Assembly: GCA_049306095.1 (NCBI GenBank)
Contig: JBAQPU010000059.1
Location: forward strand, 1 to 64,000
Length of the DNA: 64,000 nt
Source of the DNA: UBA2336 sp049306095
GTDB lineage: Bacteria > Bacteroidota > Bacteroidia > Cytophagales > Cyclobacteriaceae
Reading direction: 5' to 3'
In this document: one piece after another, positions 8,938 to 17,313 of the stretch
Layout: each line of letters starts with the position of its first letter
Position numbering within the stretch: the first letter of the stretch is position 1
Position numbers and translations under genes: made by a program
The notes under the pieces: model-generated
Seen by the model: only the letters and a program-made list of their open reading frames with translations
Database searches by the model: none
Told to the model about the DNA's origin: nothing

Positions 8938-9618
8938 TTACTGTGAATTCGTGAAGCAGTACGAAATCAGGTTTGCACCCATTTCAAGGGCCTGGCGCCT
9001 TTTTGCTTCCGGATCGTTGTGAATGGCAACATCTTCCCAGCCATTACCCAAGTCGCATTCGTATGAATAGAATACCACCAGTCTGCCTTCAAAGATTAAA
9101 CCAAAACCTTGCGGAGGCTTTCCGTCATGCTCATGTATTTTTGGTAATCCTTGAGAGAAGTTGAATTTTTGATGATATACCGGGTGATCAAAGGGGAGTT
9201 CAATCAACTCTAACTCAGGAAACACTTTCTTTAATTCAATTCGGATATACTTATCGAGTCCGTAGTTATCATCAATATGCAGGAAGCCTCCACCCAACAG
9301 GTATGTTCGTAAGTTTTGTGCCTCACTTTCGGAAAAAACCACGTTCCCATGACCAGTCATGAATACATACGGATAAAGAAAGATGTCTTTGCTTCCCGCT
9401 TCAACAATATCTTCTTCAGGGGCTAATGTCATTCCTAACTCCCGGTTGCAGAATTCTATGAGGTTAGGGAGGGCAGTTTTGGCTGCGTACCAATCGCCCC
9501 CGCCATGGTATTTCAGCTTTGCTATTTTTAACGAACTCTGACTATAAGTAATAACCGAAAAAAGGCTCATCAAGAGCAGAAAAGTGAATTTTTGTATACT
9601 TGCGTGTCTATAAATCAT
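8938..9618 (-). CDS. DUF4159 domain-containing exported protein
   Basis: A 226-residue protein with a signal peptide (FTFLLLMSLFSVITYSQS) and a DUF4159 domain filling the rest: KYHGGGDWY, the HGNVVFSESEAQNLRTYLLG segment, GGFLHIDDNYG, and a late WEDVAIHNDPEAKRRQALEMG. DUF4159 has a glutamine-amidotransferase-like fold; proteins of this type often sit in Bacteroidota clusters with MoxR and von Willebrand genes, but none is near here. The frame opens at a TTG two codons upstream; the ATG at 9618 is preferred. Function is unknown. Confidence 0.85.
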   Translation of the reverse strand: MIYRHASIQKFTFLLLMSLFSVITYSQSSLKIAKLKYHGGGDWYAAKTALPNLIEFCNRELGMTLAPEEDIVEAGSKDIFLYPYVFMTGHGNVVFSESEAQNLRTYLLGGGFLHIDDNYGLDKYIRIELKKVFPELELIELPFDHPVYHQKFNFSQGLPKIHEHDGKPPQGFGLIFEGRLVVFYSYECDLGNGWEDVAIHNDPEAKRRQALEMGANLISYCFTNSQ

Positions 9619-9718
9619 GAACAAAGGTTAAAGATTTAAAGGCTCATTAAACCTTTCAGGTACTTAACGGTCTAAAGGCCAAAACAAACAAAAAATGTTC
9701 GTGAAAATCCAAAACCTT

Positions 9719-10624
9719 ATGAAAACCAATAATTTTTTAAGAAAAGCGGCCGTAATGACGGTCATTGCAACGTTAGGAATTGCCTTTTCCTGCCAGGAAG
9801 ATGAAACGCCCTTTGCTGAAGAGGCATCGTACATTGCTGAAGAGTCTGTGACAGACATGTATTTTGAAGACACAGATGACATTGCCGGTCTTGCTCTTGT
9901 TTCTGATGAGGGAACCAATACCGGTGGTCGTGTTGGTGAAGGCCCGCGCACTATCACCATCAATGATCCCCGTTGTTCGTGCGAGAATTTAACCGTAACC
10001 ATTTCGTTTACACCAAACTCTAATGCAGAGACACCGGTAGGAGATATTGTAATCGATTTTGGCGAAGGTTGTGAAGATATTTTAGGCAATGTTCGGAAGG
10101 GAAAAATCCTGATCCATTTTGTAGGCAAGCGGTTTATGCCTGAGTCCACCATCATTACTACCTTCGATGGATATTCAATCAATGGTATTGAGTTGGAAGG
10201 TACCCGCACACTTACCAACATTTCGGGAAGCACAGAAGTGTCTCCGAAGTTTAAAGTTCAACTGGCTGATGGCAAGGCTACATGGCCTGATGGTACAGTA
10301 GCTACACGCGAGCATTGCTTTGAGCGCGAGTGGATTCGTGCCCTCAATCCTCTGATGGATCAGTTGATTGTTAATCAATGCGGAGATGCTTCTGTAGCGG
10401 CTACCGGCACCAATAGAAGAGGCATTGGATATACCATGGAAATTGTTGAGGAACTGGTGTATAAAAGAGGTTGCCCGATAGCTGTTGATGGCGTGAAAAA
10501 GTTTACCAATGTGTCTACCGGAAAGGCTATCACAGTAGATTACGGTGATGGTACCTGCGATAACATCATCACCATTTCAGTAGACGGTACAACCCGCTCG
10601 GTGAATGTAAGAAGACAAGGTTAA
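9719..10624 (+). CDS. hypothetical exported lipoprotein
   Basis: A 301-residue protein, not recognised beyond being a Bacteroidota-type surface or periplasmic lipoprotein. The N-terminus is KTNNFLRKAAV, a hydrophobic core, then IAFSC, a good lipobox with Cys25 as the lipidation site. The ATG at 9719 gives the better signal peptide; another ATG lies at 9695. An acidic linker of about 40 residues follows, then a beta-rich domain containing WPDGTVATREHCFEREWI and DYGDGTCDN. The cysteines could form disulfides. It stands alone and is followed by a strong terminator. Confidence 0.75.
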   Translation: MKTNNFLRKAAVMTVIATLGIAFSCQEDETPFAEEASYIAEESVTDMYFEDTDDIAGLALVSDEGTNTGGRVGEGPRTITINDPRCSCENLTVTISFTPNSNAETPVGDIVIDFGEGCEDILGNVRKGKILIHFVGKRFMPESTIITTFDGYSINGIELEGTRTLTNISGSTEVSPKFKVQLADGKATWPDGTVATREHCFEREWIRALNPLMDQLIVNQCGDASVAATGTNRRGIGYTMEIVEELVYKRGCPIAVDGVKKFTNVSTGKAITVDYGDGTCDNIITISVDGTTRSVNVRRQG

Positions 10625-10641
10625 TTGTTTCGACTTAGTGT

Positions 10642-10675
10642 AAAAGCCCGGATTTAAAACCCGGGCTTTTTTGTT
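10642..10675 (+). terminator. intrinsic terminator after lipoprotein gene
   Basis: AAAAGCCCGG - ATTTAAAAC - CCGGGCTTTT forms a perfect 10-bp stem at 10642-10670 and is followed by more T residues. It lies 17 bases after the lipoprotein stop and just before thyA. Confidence 0.85.
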
Positions 10676-10701
10676 TTCTTTGTGTTTGAAAACCATCCAA
10701 C

Positions 10702-11496
10702 GTGAAGCAATACCTCGATTTGATGCAAGACATCCTGGAAACAGGGGCATCGAAAACTGATCGAACCGGAACAGGAACCCTTTCGGTGTTCGGTCGCCAA
10801 CTTCGTTTTGATCTTTCCAAAGGATTTCCGCTATTAACCACAAAGAAGCTTCATACCCGCTCCATCTTCATTGAGTTATTGTGGTTTTTAAAAGGCGACA
10901 CAAACATCAAGTACCTGCACGATCATGGAGTTACCATTTGGGATGAATGGGCCGATACGAATGGCGATCTGGGGCCGGTGTACGGCCATCAATGGAGAAG
11001 CTGGCCTGCACCGAATGGACAAACGATTGATCAGATCACCAATGTTATTAACCAGATCAAACAGAAACCAGATTCACGCAGGCATATTGTAACCGCCTGG
11101 AACCCCGCAGAAGTTGATAAGATGGCACTACCGCCTTGTCATGCCATGTTTCAATTTTATGTAGCGGATGGAAAGTTGTCGTGCCAACTTTATCAACGCA
11201 GTGCTGATTATTTCCTGGGCGTGCCTTTCAACATAGCCTCCTATGCGTTGCTTACGCACATGTTTGCCCAGCAATGTGATTTGCTGCCGGGTGAATTTGT
11301 ATGGACAGGCGGAGATACGCATTTGTACACCAATCATATTGAGCAGGCAAAACTTCAGTTGTCGCGTGAGCCCTTCGACATTCCTCGGTTGAATATTCGT
11401 AGAAAGCCACCAACCATTTTCGATTACCAGTTTGAAGATTTTGAGATTGTGAACTACCAGGCTCACCCCGGAATAAAGGCACCCATTGCAGTTTAA
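10702..11496 (+). CDS. thyA: thymidylate synthase
   Basis: Makes dTMP from dUMP using methylenetetrahydrofolate. At 264 residues it equals the E. coli enzyme in length and aligns throughout. The nucleophile is Cys146 in LPPCHAMFQFYV, the phosphate-binding arginines are in DSRRH, and the QRSADYFLGVPFNIASYA block is present. The start is a GTG, which gives the correct N-terminus MKQYLDLMQDIL. No dihydrofolate reductase gene follows, although folA often accompanies thyA. The preceding terminator implies its own promoter. Confidence 0.98.
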   Translation: MKQYLDLMQDILETGASKTDRTGTGTLSVFGRQLRFDLSKGFPLLTTKKLHTRSIFIELLWFLKGDTNIKYLHDHGVTIWDEWADTNGDLGPVYGHQWRSWPAPNGQTIDQITNVINQIKQKPDSRRHIVTAWNPAEVDKMALPPCHAMFQFYVADGKLSCQLYQRSADYFLGVPFNIASYALLTHMFAQQCDLLPGEFVWTGGDTHLYTNHIEQAKLQLSREPFDIPRLNIRRKPPTIFDYQFEDFEIVNYQAHPGIKAPIAV

Positions 11497-11510
11497 CACG
11501 AGAAATCAAA

Positions 11511-11582
11511 GCCCAAGGTCAAGGTTCAAAGTTCAATGTCAATTAATCCTGAAACTTTGAACTCTGAACTTGTAACTTGGGC
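11511..11582. repeat. imperfect inverted repeat, about 30-nt arms
   Basis: The left arm begins GCCCAAGGTCAAGGTTCAAA and the right arm ends TGAACTTGTAACTTGGGC. The arms pair with a few mismatches and one slip around a short AT-rich centre. Each arm contains TTCAAAGTTC-like submotifs. It fills most of the gap between thyA and sdaAB and may act as a terminator, or be a degenerate short mobile repeat. Confidence 0.6.
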
Positions 11583-11618
11583 ATCCTTTAAGCGACAAAT
11601 GACCTAATTTAAGAGAGT

Positions 11619-12296
11619 ATGCCAGAAAAAAGCAGCGTTTTTGATATGATTGGGCCCATCATGATCGGTCCATCCAGTTCGCATACGGCAGGCGTGGTTC
11701 GTATTGCACGGGCTTCTCTTAAGTTGTTGGGTGGCATCCCCGAAGAGGCAGACATTATTTTTTATAATTCATTTGCCCGTACCTACGAAGGACATGGCAG
11801 CGACCGGGCCATTATTGCCGGCTTGCTGGATTATAAAACGGATGACAAGCGAATTAAAACTTCGTTGGAGCTTGCCAAGGAAGCAGGACTGAAATACACA
11901 TTCAAATCGATCGGAAACGCATCGGCATTGCATCCGAATACCATTCGGTTAAACCTGAAACTTAAAGATCGGAAGATAGAAGTACTGGGTGAAAGCAAAG
12001 GCGGGGGCGTTATTAACATAGCTGAAGTGAATGGCTTTAAAGCCGATTTCACGGCCAGTTTACATACACTGGTGATTTTTGCTGCCGATGTGAAAGGAAG
12101 CATTGCATTCCTGGCCAACGTGCTGGCGCATGACGATTGCAACATCGCCACCATGTCGGTTTCGCGTAAGGGAAAGAATGATTTAGCCTGTTTAGTGATA
12201 GAAATGGACTCAGGAGTGAAACCTGTAACATTAGAGTACGTACGGAGTCTAAGCTGGGTGAAAGAAGTTATTTATATACCGGATATTGATCGTTAA
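11619..12296 (+). CDS. sdaAB: L-serine ammonia-lyase, iron-sulfur-dependent, beta subunit
   Basis: The regulatory subunit of two-part L-serine dehydratase, which deaminates serine to pyruvate. The 225-residue protein has the beta-domain signature IGPSSSHTAGVVRIA near the N-terminus, GHGSDRAIIAGLL, and NASALHPNTIRL. A C-terminal ACT domain (about residues 148-220) probably senses serine. The catalytic alpha subunit that carries the iron-sulfur cluster is not adjacent, so it must be encoded elsewhere. The TolC gene starts only six bases after the stop. Confidence 0.93.
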   Translation: MPEKSSVFDMIGPIMIGPSSSHTAGVVRIARASLKLLGGIPEEADIIFYNSFARTYEGHGSDRAIIAGLLDYKTDDKRIKTSLELAKEAGLKYTFKSIGNASALHPNTIRLNLKLKDRKIEVLGESKGGGVINIAEVNGFKADFTASLHTLVIFAADVKGSIAFLANVLAHDDCNIATMSVSRKGKNDLACLVIEMDSGVKPVTLEYVRSLSWVKEVIYIPDIDR

Positions 12297-12302
12297 ATAC
12301 AG

Positions 12303-13754
12303 ATGAAACAGTTTTTTGTAGTTCTTTTTTTATTGGTTTTACCTTTTTCTCTTTTTTCACAGGATGTGCAGGAAAAGAAAGTATGGACCTTGCGTGAAAT
12401 TGTTGATTATGCCGTATCCAATAACTTAACTGTAAAGAGAAGTACCTATAATGTTGAGACGGGTGAGATTAACTTCCTTCAGTCAAAAATGACCATGTTG
12501 CCAACGTTAAATGCCAGCGGCAGTTATGGTGGAAACTGGGGCAGAACCATTAACCCGGCAACCAATAATTTTACCGAGAAAAGACAACTATCCTCAAATT
12601 TGAATGCCAGTGCAAGCCTGTTACTCTGGAATGGATTTCGGTTGTTTTACAGCATGAAGCAAAGTGATGTAGAGTTGGATGCTGCTAACGAAGATCTTAT
12701 TAAAGCCCGGAACGATGTTATTCTTAATGTAATTACCCTGTATCTGAATGTTGTTTTCAATAAAGAACTTTATGCAGTAGCTGAACTTCAGGTAAAGTCA
12801 ACACAAGAGCAGCTAGACCGCACTAAAAAGCTTTCAGATGCCGGGTCTGTTCCGATGGCGGATGTACTCAATCTTGATGCGCAACTGGCCACAAACGAGT
12901 TAAATGTTATTCAGCGCGAGAATGCGTTAAACCTTTCGTTGCTTCAATTGAAGCAGGCACTTCAACTGCCGGCTTCAACCCAAATGGATGTAGAACTTCC
13001 TCAGGTAAACATTGAAAGTGAAGCAGCAATTACTAAAAGTGCTGATGAAATTTTTGAAATCGCAACGATGTCGATGCCGGAAATCCGTGCGGCTGAATTG
13101 CGGAAGAAGAGTTCATCATATGCTTACCGCTCGGCCAAAGGAAGTCTTTACCCACGCCTGAGTGCCAACGGATCGTTCTCAACTTTATACTCAGATCAAT
13201 TTCAACGTTTTTTTGCTGATGGAACATCTACTACGGTAACACCTGTAGTTGGCTACGTTCAGGATGGATTTAATACACCTGTTTTAGCGCCCAATCCAGT
13301 GACTGTTCCCGGTGGTGAAATTCGCGTTCCTTCCATGGGAGATCAGTACAGGGATAACCGGGGAAGAAGCATCGGGTTAAGCTTACAGATTCCCATTTTT
13401 AACGGGTTACAGACTCGTTCCTCTGTTCAACGGGCAGCCATTAACAAAGAATTGGCAGATATTAGTTTGATCGAGACTAAAAACCAATTGCGTCAAACAG
13501 TTGAAACAGCGTATAACAATGCGCAGGCAGCTATTAAAACGTATCAATCAACCGATAAACAAGTGAAGGCACGTGATGAAGCGTTTCGAATGACCAAGCA
13601 ACGGTATAACCTGGGGGCAGTAAATTTTGTTGACTACCAGGTTGCAGAGAATAACCTTTTTCAGGCTCAATCGGATCTGCTTCGGGCGAAATATGATTTC
13701 ATCTTTAGGAAAAAAGTACTCGACTTTTATCAGGGCTTACCTTTAGGATTTTAA
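12303..13754 (+). CDS. TolC family outer-membrane efflux protein
   Basis: A 483-residue outer-membrane factor with a signal peptide (FFVVLFLLVLPFSLFSQ). It shows the two-fold TolC repeat: WTLREIVDYAVSNNLTVKRS starts the first helical hairpin, and a second hairpin with SLQIPIFNGLQTRSSVQRA and RYNLGAVNFVDYQVAENNL closes the protein. Trimers form a channel-tunnel for drug or metabolite export. It is followed after 22 bases by a membrane-fusion protein, so the pair forms two parts of a tripartite pump; the inner-membrane part is missing here. Confidence 0.92.
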   Translation: MKQFFVVLFLLVLPFSLFSQDVQEKKVWTLREIVDYAVSNNLTVKRSTYNVETGEINFLQSKMTMLPTLNASGSYGGNWGRTINPATNNFTEKRQLSSNLNASASLLLWNGFRLFYSMKQSDVELDAANEDLIKARNDVILNVITLYLNVVFNKELYAVAELQVKSTQEQLDRTKKLSDAGSVPMADVLNLDAQLATNELNVIQRENALNLSLLQLKQALQLPASTQMDVELPQVNIESEAAITKSADEIFEIATMSMPEIRAAELRKKSSSYAYRSAKGSLYPRLSANGSFSTLYSDQFQRFFADGTSTTVTPVVGYVQDGFNTPVLAPNPVTVPGGEIRVPSMGDQYRDNRGRSIGLSLQIPIFNGLQTRSSVQRAAINKELADISLIETKNQLRQTVETAYNNAQAAIKTYQSTDKQVKARDEAFRMTKQRYNLGAVNFVDYQVAENNLFQAQSDLLRAKYDFIFRKKVLDFYQGLPLGF

Positions 13755-13776
13755 TTGACAGATTTACTTAACCAAC

Positions 13777-15162
13777 ATGGCAAAACAAAAACGCAAATCA
13801 AACAAATTAATATACGGGCTTATCGGCCTATTCGTAGTACTCCTGTTTTTTATAATCATTGGCCGCTCACAAGGCTGGATTGGAAAACCAAAAGATATGG
13901 AGGTGGAGATGGCCAAGGCAAAACGCGCTACCATTGTTGAGAAAGTAAGTGCCTCGGGAACGGTACAGCCGGTAACCGAGGTGAAAATTGCACCAGAGGT
14001 ATCAGGTGAAATACGTGAACTACTGATTGAAGAGGGAGACTCGGTGCCCAAAGGAAAATTATTAGTGAAGATTCGCCCGGACACATGGCAGTCGCAGTTA
14101 GAAAGAGCCGAAGCTGCGCTGAACCAGCAAAAGGCAAATGCCGTATCGGCTGAAGCATCCCTGTCACGTGCAGAAGCAACCTATACCCGCGCTGAACAGG
14201 AATATAAGCGCCAGGAAAAATTATGGAATGAAAAAGTTATTTCGGAGGCCGACTGGCAGTTAGCGCAGCAGAACTATAAGGTGGCTGAGAACGACTTAAA
14301 ATCAGCAAAGCAATCCCTGGAAGCTTCGCGTTACATTGTGCGAAGCAGCGAAGCAACAGTGCGAGAAGCACGTGAAAATGTTCGCTTAACCAATGTGGCT
14401 GCTCCCATGGATGGTATTGTGTCGAAACTAAGTGTAAAAAAAGGTGAACGTGTATTGGGTACTGCGCAAATGCAGGGAACTGAAATGCTTCGCATTGCCG
14501 ACCTGAGTAAAATGGAGGTACGCGTGAATGTGAATGAAAATGATATCGTTCGGGTACACCTGGGCGATACCGCCATGATTGATGTGGATGCGTACGCCAA
14601 TATTGACAAACAATTTAAAGGGGTTGTCACCAACATTGCCAATACTGCCAAGGATAAGCTTTCGGCAGATGCCATAACTGAATTTGAAGTACGCATACTC
14701 GTATTGAATTCATCTTATCAGGATTTGGTCGCAAAGGGTAATCGCTATCCTTTTCGCCCGGGTATGACGGCCAGCGTGGAGATTTTGACGAATAGAAAAA
14801 TCGATGTGTTGTCGGTGCCATTGGCTGCGGTAACTACACGGAACCCGGACGATAAACCTGCAGAAGGACGCCAAGAATCAGATAATACCCAGCAAACCGT
14901 AGCGCAAAAGCAACCTGAAAAGAAAAAAGAAGATAAGGTTGTTGTTTTTATCAACGATAGTGGCAAGGCGAAAATGGTTGAAGTAAAAACTGGTATTAGT
15001 GATTATGATAACATTGAGATTCTTTCCGGTGTTTCCGACAGTACAGTAGTTGTAACGGGCCCATTCCTGGTGGTTTCCAAGCGGCTAAAAGATGGAGACA
15101 GGATTCGCGAAGCTGAAAAGAAGGATGCGAATAAAGGGAAAGAGGATAAACCAGACAAGTAA
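13777..15162 (+). CDS. efflux periplasmic adaptor (HlyD/MacA-type membrane-fusion protein)
   Basis: A 461-residue adaptor with an N-terminal membrane anchor (about residues 12-30), a barrel-sandwich lipoyl half (VQPVTEVKIAPEVSGEIREL), a long alpha-hairpin (about 100-200), the second lipoyl half with VAAPMDGIVSKL, a beta-barrel, and a membrane-proximal domain. The C-terminus is Lys/Asp/Glu rich. It resembles MacA-type adaptors that work with MacB ABC permeases, which normally follow in the operon. Here a terminator and ppa follow instead, so the partner is unlinked. Confidence 0.9.
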   Translation: MAKQKRKSNKLIYGLIGLFVVLLFFIIIGRSQGWIGKPKDMEVEMAKAKRATIVEKVSASGTVQPVTEVKIAPEVSGEIRELLIEEGDSVPKGKLLVKIRPDTWQSQLERAEAALNQQKANAVSAEASLSRAEATYTRAEQEYKRQEKLWNEKVISEADWQLAQQNYKVAENDLKSAKQSLEASRYIVRSSEATVREARENVRLTNVAAPMDGIVSKLSVKKGERVLGTAQMQGTEMLRIADLSKMEVRVNVNENDIVRVHLGDTAMIDVDAYANIDKQFKGVVTNIANTAKDKLSADAITEFEVRILVLNSSYQDLVAKGNRYPFRPGMTASVEILTNRKIDVLSVPLAAVTTRNPDDKPAEGRQESDNTQQTVAQKQPEKKKEDKVVVFINDSGKAKMVEVKTGISDYDNIEILSGVSDSTVVVTGPFLVVSKRLKDGDRIREAEKKDANKGKEDKPDK

Positions 15163-15186
15163 AAATTTTGATACCTGTTGCCCAGA

Positions 15187-15215
15187 AAACTCCCGGTTTG
15201 CCGGGAGTTTTTTTT
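15187..15215 (+). terminator. intrinsic terminator after the TolC/adaptor operon
   Basis: AAACTCCCGG - TTTG - CCGGGAGTTT is a perfect 10-bp stem with a 4-base loop, followed by a run of T. It lies 24 bases after the adaptor stop and ends the operon before any pump gene. Confidence 0.9.
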
Positions 15216-15247
15216 GCCTAAATTGGAACAAACAATCAGTGTAAAGT

Positions 15248-15787
15248 ATGGTACAACATCCCTGGCACGAAGTGCGCATCGGTTCCAATCCTCCTGAAAA
15301 TCTGAATGCCATTATTGAGATACCGAGGGGATCGCGCGCCAAGTATGAAATTGATAAAGAGAGCGGACTCATAAAGCTGGATCGGGTTATTTATGCGTCC
15401 ATGTATTACCCGCTTAATTACGGGTTTATTCCTCAAACCATGGGAGAAGACCATGATCCGCTTGATATTGTTGTGTTAACCCAGGTCTCGGTGGTTCCGC
15501 GCTGCCTCATCCCATCAAAAGTAATTGGCGTCATGCGAATGGTGGATCGGGGGGAAGCTGATGATAAAATTATTGCAGTGGCTGAACAAGATGCCAGCGT
15601 AAGCCACATCCGGGACGTGAGCGAACTTCCAGAATTTTTCAGAGTAGAACTCAGGCACTTTTTTGAGAATTATAAAACCCTTGAGAATAAAAAGGTGGTG
15701 GTGGATGAATTTTTAGGAAAGGAAGAGGCTTTCCCGATTATTGATCGGAGTATCAGGTACTACGCTGAAACATTTAGAAAACCGTAG
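15248..15787 (+). CDS. ppa: inorganic diphosphatase
   Basis: Hydrolyses pyrophosphate from biosynthetic reactions. The 179-residue soluble family I enzyme has the metal-binding signature DHDPLDIVV, the N-terminal IEIPRGSRAKYEIDKESG block and the YPLNYGFIPQT loop. The catalytic acidic residues all appear present. It is a single gene, preceded by a strong terminator and convergent with the CPBP protease gene 18 bases away. Confidence 0.96.
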   Translation: MVQHPWHEVRIGSNPPENLNAIIEIPRGSRAKYEIDKESGLIKLDRVIYASMYYPLNYGFIPQTMGEDHDPLDIVVLTQVSVVPRCLIPSKVIGVMRMVDRGEADDKIIAVAEQDASVSHIRDVSELPEFFRVELRHFFENYKTLENKKVVVDEFLGKEEAFPIIDRSIRYYAETFRKP

Positions 15788-15805
15788 CAGAAAATATTTC
15801 AGCGA

Positions 15806-16744
15806 CTAATCATTTGAAAAACTTTTTTGAAGGAATGCAACCAGTTCCATCGTCCAGGCAATGCCCACATGAACAATTACTCCACCCCAAATTCCACGGG
15901 TTTGATAGGCCACTACGCCTAAAATGTATCCACCAACAATTGAGCTGATGGCCTCGCCCATTGGTTTTCCAAAATGCAAAAAGCAATAGATGCTTGCCAT
16001 CGGCACGACAGCGCCCCTGCCTAGCGTTGTTATCATTCCAATGACAAGAAATCCCCGAAAGAAAAACTCAATCGACACGAAATTCAATCCATACGCCAGT
16101 TCATAAATGGCTACGGTTATCCATTCAGGAATACCAAGGTGAAGGTGGGCCTTCGTTGATGAATACATGGGGTATTGATTCAGGAAACCGTGAGAAAAGG
16201 AGGCAGCAATAATTAACGGAACCATAATACCCAGCATGATGAAGTACGGCTTTGTGTCGAAACGTTTGGGTGTCAATCCATAGCCGTGTTTTTGGGTGCG
16301 ATCATACCAGAAGTAAACCAGGAAGAAGGGGAGGATCATCGTGAAAATACTCATCAGGTTATTGAATACCTTACCTATCCAAAACTGCACGCGATTGTGA
16401 AAGTAGAAGTCGGTGATGTCATGGATGAAATAGGCACATCGGTCGAAACTTAAAAGGGCGATAGCCAAAATGCTTTTTGTTAAGAATTCGGAAGATGTGA
16501 ATAGCGTTTGTTGTTGCCTGAAAATTGAATAGGAAATGACCGGTACGAAATAGGCAACCAGGTTGGTAATGAAATAGAATAAAAACCTATAGATACCATC
16601 CTGGTTATCGAGGAAGCTATCTTCAAAATCAAGCTGGTAGTTGAAATAGATACACGTTGTTAGAAACAAGGCGACCACCCCATAGTGAAAGACATGAAAG
16701 TCGAGGATAATGTGCTGCTTCAGGTAACTCCAGAGGACCTTCAT
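15806..16744 (-). CDS. CPBP family intramembrane protease-like protein
   Basis: A 312-residue polytopic membrane protein with about eight hydrophobic segments. The C-terminal half carries CPBP (Abi) motifs: EFFFRGFLVIGM, then CFLHFGKPMGE and VIVHVGIAW. The first motif is usually EExxxR; here the first Glu is Ile, while the second Glu, the Arg and the later histidines remain. Related proteins process prenylated or other membrane substrates. Starting at the ATG at 16744, its first base pair is shared with the maf stop (TGATG), so the two are coupled. A GTG one codon upstream is also possible. Confidence 0.8.
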   Translation of the reverse strand: MKVLWSYLKQHIILDFHVFHYGVVALFLTTCIYFNYQLDFEDSFLDNQDGIYRFLFYFITNLVAYFVPVISYSIFRQQQTLFTSSEFLTKSILAIALLSFDRCAYFIHDITDFYFHNRVQFWIGKVFNNLMSIFTMILPFFLVYFWYDRTQKHGYGLTPKRFDTKPYFIMLGIMVPLIIAASFSHGFLNQYPMYSSTKAHLHLGIPEWITVAIYELAYGLNFVSIEFFFRGFLVIGMITTLGRGAVVPMASIYCFLHFGKPMGEAISSIVGGYILGVVAYQTRGIWGGVIVHVGIAWTMELVAFLQKSFSND

Positions 16745-17313
16745 CACCAGTTGGAAAGGTGCTGATATACTTTATGCATGGGCAACCCCATAACATTGAA
16801 ATAGGAGCCTGAAATTTTTTCAATGGCAACCATTCCAATCCAGTCTTGCGCACCGTAGGCACCGGCTTTATCGTAAGGTTTGTAGGTGTTCACATAAAAT
16901 TCAATTTCATCCTGTGAAAGTGTTTTAAAAGTGACTTCGGTTGTATCGTCAAAATTCACTTCCTTCTCCGTTGAAAGAATGCAAACCCCGGTCATCACCA
17001 GGTGAGTTTTGCCGTTAAGCTTGGAAAGCATCTGAATGGCTTCTTTTCGATCAGCCGGTTTGTTGAGTATTTCATTTTCGAGAATGACTACCGTATCAGC
17101 AGTCACGACAACCAACTCTTCGTGGAGCTCTCTGCGAAAGTACTCTGCTTTTTTTGTGGCGAGGTAACGGGCAACCTGCTCGACCGGAAGTTCAGCAGGG
17201 AACGATTCATCCACAGCTGGTTTTTCAACCGTAAATTCATACCCGGCTTCACGCATTAAGAATTGTCTGCGTGGCGAACTAGAAGCGAGAATAAGCGGGT
17301 GTTTGAAATTCAT
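16744..17313 (-). CDS. maf: Maf family nucleotide pyrophosphatase
   Basis: A 189-residue house-cleaning nucleoside triphosphate pyrophosphatase, probably acting on dTTP/UTP or modified nucleotides. Signature ASSSPRR lies at the N-terminus, the catalytic stretch is VVTADTVVILENEILNKP, and YDKAGAYGAQ lies near the C-terminus. The frame extends upstream to 17394, but MNFKHPLILASSSPRR at 17313 matches the usual Maf start. With this start it overlaps the end of the DUF1015 gene by 35 bases and shares a TGATG junction with the CPBP gene. Confidence 0.93.
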   Translation of the reverse strand: MNFKHPLILASSSPRRQFLMREAGYEFTVEKPAVDESFPAELPVEQVARYLATKKAEYFRRELHEELVVVTADTVVILENEILNKPADRKEAIQMLSKLNGKTHLVMTGVCILSTEKEVNFDDTTEVTFKTLSQDEIEFYVNTYKPYDKAGAYGAQDWIGMVAIEKISGSYFNVMGLPMHKVYQHLSNW

